A stretch of DNA of 64,000 bases from a cyanobacterium endosymbiont of Epithemia clementina EcSB (lineage in GTDB: Bacteria; Cyanobacteriota; Cyanobacteriia; Cyanobacteriales; Microcystaceae). Location: the NCBI RefSeq assembly GCF_029919255.1, contig NZ_CP123991.1, positions 1,729,110 to 1,793,109 of the forward strand, read 5' to 3'. Positions 60,925 to 64,000 of this stretch are shown here, piece after piece (position 1 is the stretch's first letter; every line of letters starts with the position of its first letter). The translations under genes were made by a program, and so were the position numbers. A model generated the notes under the pieces. It ran no database searches, was not told where the DNA came from, and saw nothing but the letters and a program-made list of their open reading frames with translations.

Positions 60925-61116
60925 TTAAAGCAGCTTAAACATTAAATTAACATGGCGTTCTATAAGTAGATCTAATGCTTCTTTCATCCTCAGAAAATAT
61001 TGTGGAGATAGGAAGTCATAAAGCGTGATTAAATCATAAAAGAATCTATCATCGTCTTCATTATTTACAAGAAACCAGGTGACTTTTATCGGACATAAAT
61101 TACTATACGATAACAT
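60925..61116 (-). CDS. Possible 63-aa hypothetical protein
   Basis: An open frame in AT-rich DNA gives a protein-like stretch, NNEDDDRFFYDLITLYDFLS then PQYFLRMKEALDLLIERHVN. The amphipathic helix and acidic turn look more coding-like than the flanks. No ribosome site is clear, and it may be the end of a decayed longer gene. I do not recognise it. Confidence 0.35.
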   Translation of the reverse strand: MLSYSNLCPIKVTWFLVNNEDDDRFFYDLITLYDFLSPQYFLRMKEALDLLIERHVNLMFKLL

Positions 61117-61293
61117 TTGAAAATTTACATTATACTGATTTTGTCTCTAATAACCTATAGTTGGTTTTATTTAAACTAAATTAAACAGTTAGTTAATTAT
61201 ATTTGATTTATACTTAACCCTTAAGAGAGTTGACGATCATCAACTCTATCTTCAATAACTAATAAAAAATCTCCAATTACTGGTTAGTATCTT

Positions 61294-62673
61294 ATGAATT
61301 CTGTTTGGAATCAATTTACTCTCTCCTGTTTCTCTCCATATCAGTGGCTTAGTGGTAGTTATTTATATCGTATTGTCGGTTTGTTAAGTCAATGGCGACA
61401 GGGAAGTTTGCTCTTGAAATGGGGAGAACCTCTCGGTGCATTATTGATTAGTATTGTCTTTATTTTTGGACCCTTTATTACCACCAGTCTAATTGGGGTT
61501 TGGTTAATGGCTTTAGCTGGGTATTGGGGAATACTAACTATATCTGATAAAGGACCTCCAGGAGTTACTCCTATTCATTTAATGGTGATTTTGTATTGGG
61601 CAATTGCTACTATTGCAGTAGCATTCTCTCCAGTCAAAACAATTGCATTATCAGGACTAATTAAGTTAAGTTTATACCTTCTCTTTTTTGTAATATGTGC
61701 GCGAATTCTACGCTCACCTCGTCTTACTAACTGGCTAATTACTATTGTTTTATTAATTGGCTTAGTCGTCAGTTCCTATGGAGTGAGACAAAATTTTTTT
61801 GGAGTTGAACAGTTAGCCACTTGGAATGATCCGACCTCTGAATTAGCCCAAGCAACTCGCGTTTATAGTTATTTAGGTAATCCTAATTTACTTTGTGCCT
61901 ATTTATTTCCGGCAATCGCCCTGAGTATTGGGGCAGTTTTTGTTTGGCGAGGTTGGTTACCGAAAACTCTAGCGGTCACCATGGTTTTGACTAATTCTGC
62001 TTGTCTATATTTTACAGGCAGCAGGGGCGGATGGATTGGCATGATAGCCTTGTTAGTCGTCTTTATGTTATTGCTTTTCTTGTGGTTTTGGGAGCTTATA
62101 CCTAATTTCTGGCGTAAGTGGCTATTAACTCTAGTATTAGGAGGATTTACAGGATTTATTCTGGTTGCGGTGATGACGGTAGAACCTTTACGGTTACGAG
62201 TTATGAGTATTTTCGCTGGACGTGAAGATAGTAGTAATAATTTTCGTATGAACGTTTGGATGGGAGTGATCGATATGATCCGAGATTATCCCCTCACTGG
62301 TATTGGTCCGGGAAATGGGGCTTTTAATATTGTTTATCCTCGTTATATGAGTCCTAAATATAGTGCTTTGAGTGCTTATTCTATCTTCCTGGAAACTGCA
62401 GTAGAAATGGGATTAATTGGCTTAGGAATTTTTCTTTGGTTAATTGTGGTTACTCTTAATCAAGGGGTTCAACAAATGCAACGGTTACGTTTTAAACATA
62501 ACACCCAAGGCTTTTGGTTAATAGCGGCGGTCGCTGCTATGGCTGGTATTTTAGCTCAAGGATTAGTCGATACAGTTTGGTATCGTCCTCAAGTTAATAC
62601 CTTGTGGTGGTTTGTCGTGGCTTTGATTGCTAGTCAGTATCAATTTCAAACAAAAGAACAAGCAATAAAATAA
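61294..62673 (+). CDS. ictB: IctB family membrane protein (O-antigen ligase-like)
   Basis: IctB was first linked to bicarbonate uptake in cyanobacteria but belongs to the O-antigen ligase/Wzy fold, so its true role is debated. The 459-residue protein has about ten membrane segments. It begins SVWNQFTLSCFSPYQWLSGS, close to known IctB starts, and has QNFFGVEQLATWNDPTSELA, YLGNPNLLCAYLFPAIALS, the ligase-like loop YFTGSRGGWIGMIALL, and the large outer loop with RMNVWMGVIDMIRDYPLTGI and GPGNGAFN. A strong terminator follows 88 bases downstream. The gene is intact. Confidence 0.92.
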   Translation: MNSVWNQFTLSCFSPYQWLSGSYLYRIVGLLSQWRQGSLLLKWGEPLGALLISIVFIFGPFITTSLIGVWLMALAGYWGILTISDKGPPGVTPIHLMVILYWAIATIAVAFSPVKTIALSGLIKLSLYLLFFVICARILRSPRLTNWLITIVLLIGLVVSSYGVRQNFFGVEQLATWNDPTSELAQATRVYSYLGNPNLLCAYLFPAIALSIGAVFVWRGWLPKTLAVTMVLTNSACLYFTGSRGGWIGMIALLVVFMLLLFLWFWELIPNFWRKWLLTLVLGGFTGFILVAVMTVEPLRLRVMSIFAGREDSSNNFRMNVWMGVIDMIRDYPLTGIGPGNGAFNIVYPRYMSPKYSALSAYSIFLETAVEMGLIGLGIFLWLIVVTLNQGVQQMQRLRFKHNTQGFWLIAAVAAMAGILAQGLVDTVWYRPQVNTLWWFVVALIASQYQFQTKEQAIK

Positions 62674-62761
62674 TTCAAGAGAAGTTACTTTATCGCCGTC
62701 TGTCCAGTGAACACCATCTATAGGACACTTACTACTATTGAACAAGTTTTTTAAAACTCGC

Positions 62762-62820
62762 AAACAATTATGCTGGCTTGGCTAGAGACTTCGTAGATAG
62801 CCAAGTCAGCATAATTGTTT
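62762..62820 (+). terminator. ictB terminator, 22-bp stem
   Basis: Bases 62762-62783 pair with 62799-62820 with a single G-T mismatch, around a 15-base loop, followed by T-rich GTTTTTTGTC. This has the full form of a rho-independent terminator. Confidence 0.8.
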
Positions 62821-64000
62821 TTTGTCAACACTCTTATAAATTCGGTATTTCATGTTTGTTATTAGCAAAAATAAATTCTAGAATAAATTTATAAATACGT
62901 TCTAAGAACCATTAAAAGTATCAACTCTGCTTTTTATGTCAACACTCCTCATACAGACGAAGAGCGGGGGGGTTAACCTTGGTAAGCAAAGTTTTTCGAC
63001 CCAGTGACACTTATTAAAATGTCATATTCAGAGTTAGACAAATAGAAGAAGTGCTTTTCGATCTATGAAAGCTAATAGTTCTCAACAAGAAATCTCTCTA
63101 CTTCTAAACTATTTCGTTCCGGGCGTGATTCGATGACTCTTATATTCTATAACTACTATTGCTCATTCATATGTGTCTTTCAAAATTTTACGAGTTAATC
63201 TATCTTTTTTTCTCCTTTGCCATTCGTTCTCGATGCCGTTCAATTTTAGGGAATAAGAATATAACTATTTTTTATGAGTCTGCTTAACTCTTTTTCGCTC
63301 TCTTCTTTCAGATCAGCTACAAGTTACAGCTGACCTGAGATTAATGCACTATTTGTCTAGATTATCAAAATATTTTTCCTACAGCTTCGCGGAGCATTCC
63401 ATAATCTTATTAATCCAAATTTGTTCCATCGATGAATTGTTGTACAAACTGTTTTTAAATAGATGGCAGTATTCTCCATTTACTGCTCAATGGCTCACAA
63501 GTTCACTACACTAGCTCTATCATTTTGTTCTTCGAGGAGCTTTTTTAACTTGACTTGGATGAAGTAAAATTCTTCCCTACCCTGACTTTATAAATACTCT
63601 TAAAGAAGAAGACGACATCAACCAATCAAAGTTTTTATGATTAAATCTGTCAGAATATTATGATATTTGTTTGTGGTGATTGTTTTTAACGCTGTATTGG
63701 TATTTCAGTATAGTGCTACTTGTTTATGCCTAACTACTTAGGAAAAATAATTTCATTCAACCCTTCTAGAAATGAAAAGAGTAATCACCCTTCTGTCATC
63801 AGAAAATGGGGGTATGAGCTCCGTCGTAGAAATATAACCTTATATTAAAATATAAAATGGTTGATCGACTCACCCGAGACGATAAATTTGGATAGCCTTT
63901 AGAGCCGAGTTCAGTTAAACGGCGGACCAGACAAATAAATAGATCGGGAAAAGAGGATAGACAAATGAGTATAAGCATCTCTGGAATCAAAAAATACAGG
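62821..64000. other. 1.2-kb gene-free region to the window end
   Basis: No gene is recognised. A hairpin-like CAGATCAGCT/AGCTGACCTG pair is near 63309-63337. The minus strand carries short protein-like fragments (for example FPKIERHRERMAKEKK near 63210-63255) but no signature. A 63-codon minus frame near the end (63799-63990) has no ribosome site and mixed composition. Confidence 0.5.

Noticed and set aside
63799-63990. 63-codon minus frame at the window end
   Set aside because: No ribosome site or family pattern; composition matches surrounding non-coding DNA.

Overview
This window reads as chromosome from a unicellular, nitrogen-fixing type cyanobacterium undergoing heavy genome erosion. 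The cyanobacterial signs are HupSL uptake hydrogenase, IctB, Ycf20, a Tab2-family protein, DUF3611, DUF3727 and the cyanobacterial mannose-1-P guanylyltransferase/phosphomannomutase fusion. AT-rich DNA separates the genes, and intact coding sequence covers only about 62% of the window by my count. The gaps hold at least nine recognisable gene ruins (glcD, a GH13 amylase-type gene, a lipase, DedA, a Ser/Thr kinase, a GPH sugar transporter, DUF2499, DUF3593 and a glycine-zipper protein). The best fit I can infer, without a database search, is a Crocosphaera/Cyanothece-lineage endosymbiont such as the spheroid bodies of rhopalodiacean diatoms.

Layout. 1-910: 3' end of groEL with its terminator. 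1.1-3.9 kb: MacA-like adaptor and FtsX/MacB permease with no ATPase gene. 3.9-5.9 kb: decayed DNA with a possible 58-residue membrane protein and a kinase pseudogene. 5.9-8.7 kb: dnaB interrupted in its Walker A motif by a LAGLIDADG intein. 8.7-14.3 kb: tal with a frameshifted EF-hand tail, a lipoprotein, a DedA pseudogene and a 53-residue ORF. 14.3-21.9 kb: ssb, the sugar-nucleotide fusion gene, hupL and hupS, and a dead GPH transporter. 22-26.6 kb: rsmA-aroE, rimM, Tab2 and ATP adenylyltransferase. 27.2-33.9 kb: ycf20, DUF3611, tandem USP, dead DUF3593/DUF2499, gshB, mtnP and leuA. 34-37.4 kb: eroded DNA, an SRPBCC-like gene and the glcD pseudogene. 37.6-50 kb: glmM, two glycosyltransferases, an FAD oxidoreductase, an orphan branched-chain amino-acid permease, and lipase and GH13 pseudogenes. 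50.8-62.7 kb: pheS, surE, DUF3727, coaBC-like, an orphan sugar permease, uvrC, M23 peptidase, VanX-like dipeptidase and ictB. 62.7-64 kb: no recognisable gene.

The intact genes are mostly housekeeping (translation, replication and repair, cofactor, amino-acid and envelope synthesis) plus the hydrogenase that recycles H2 from nitrogenase. The dead genes fall mainly in carbon transport and breakdown, photorespiration, signalling and lipid turnover, as expected for life supplied by a host. Long, often perfect, hairpins recur in the eroded spacers and are the main unexplained structural pattern. I found no tRNA, rRNA, CRISPR array or intact transposon, and no clearly new multi-gene system.
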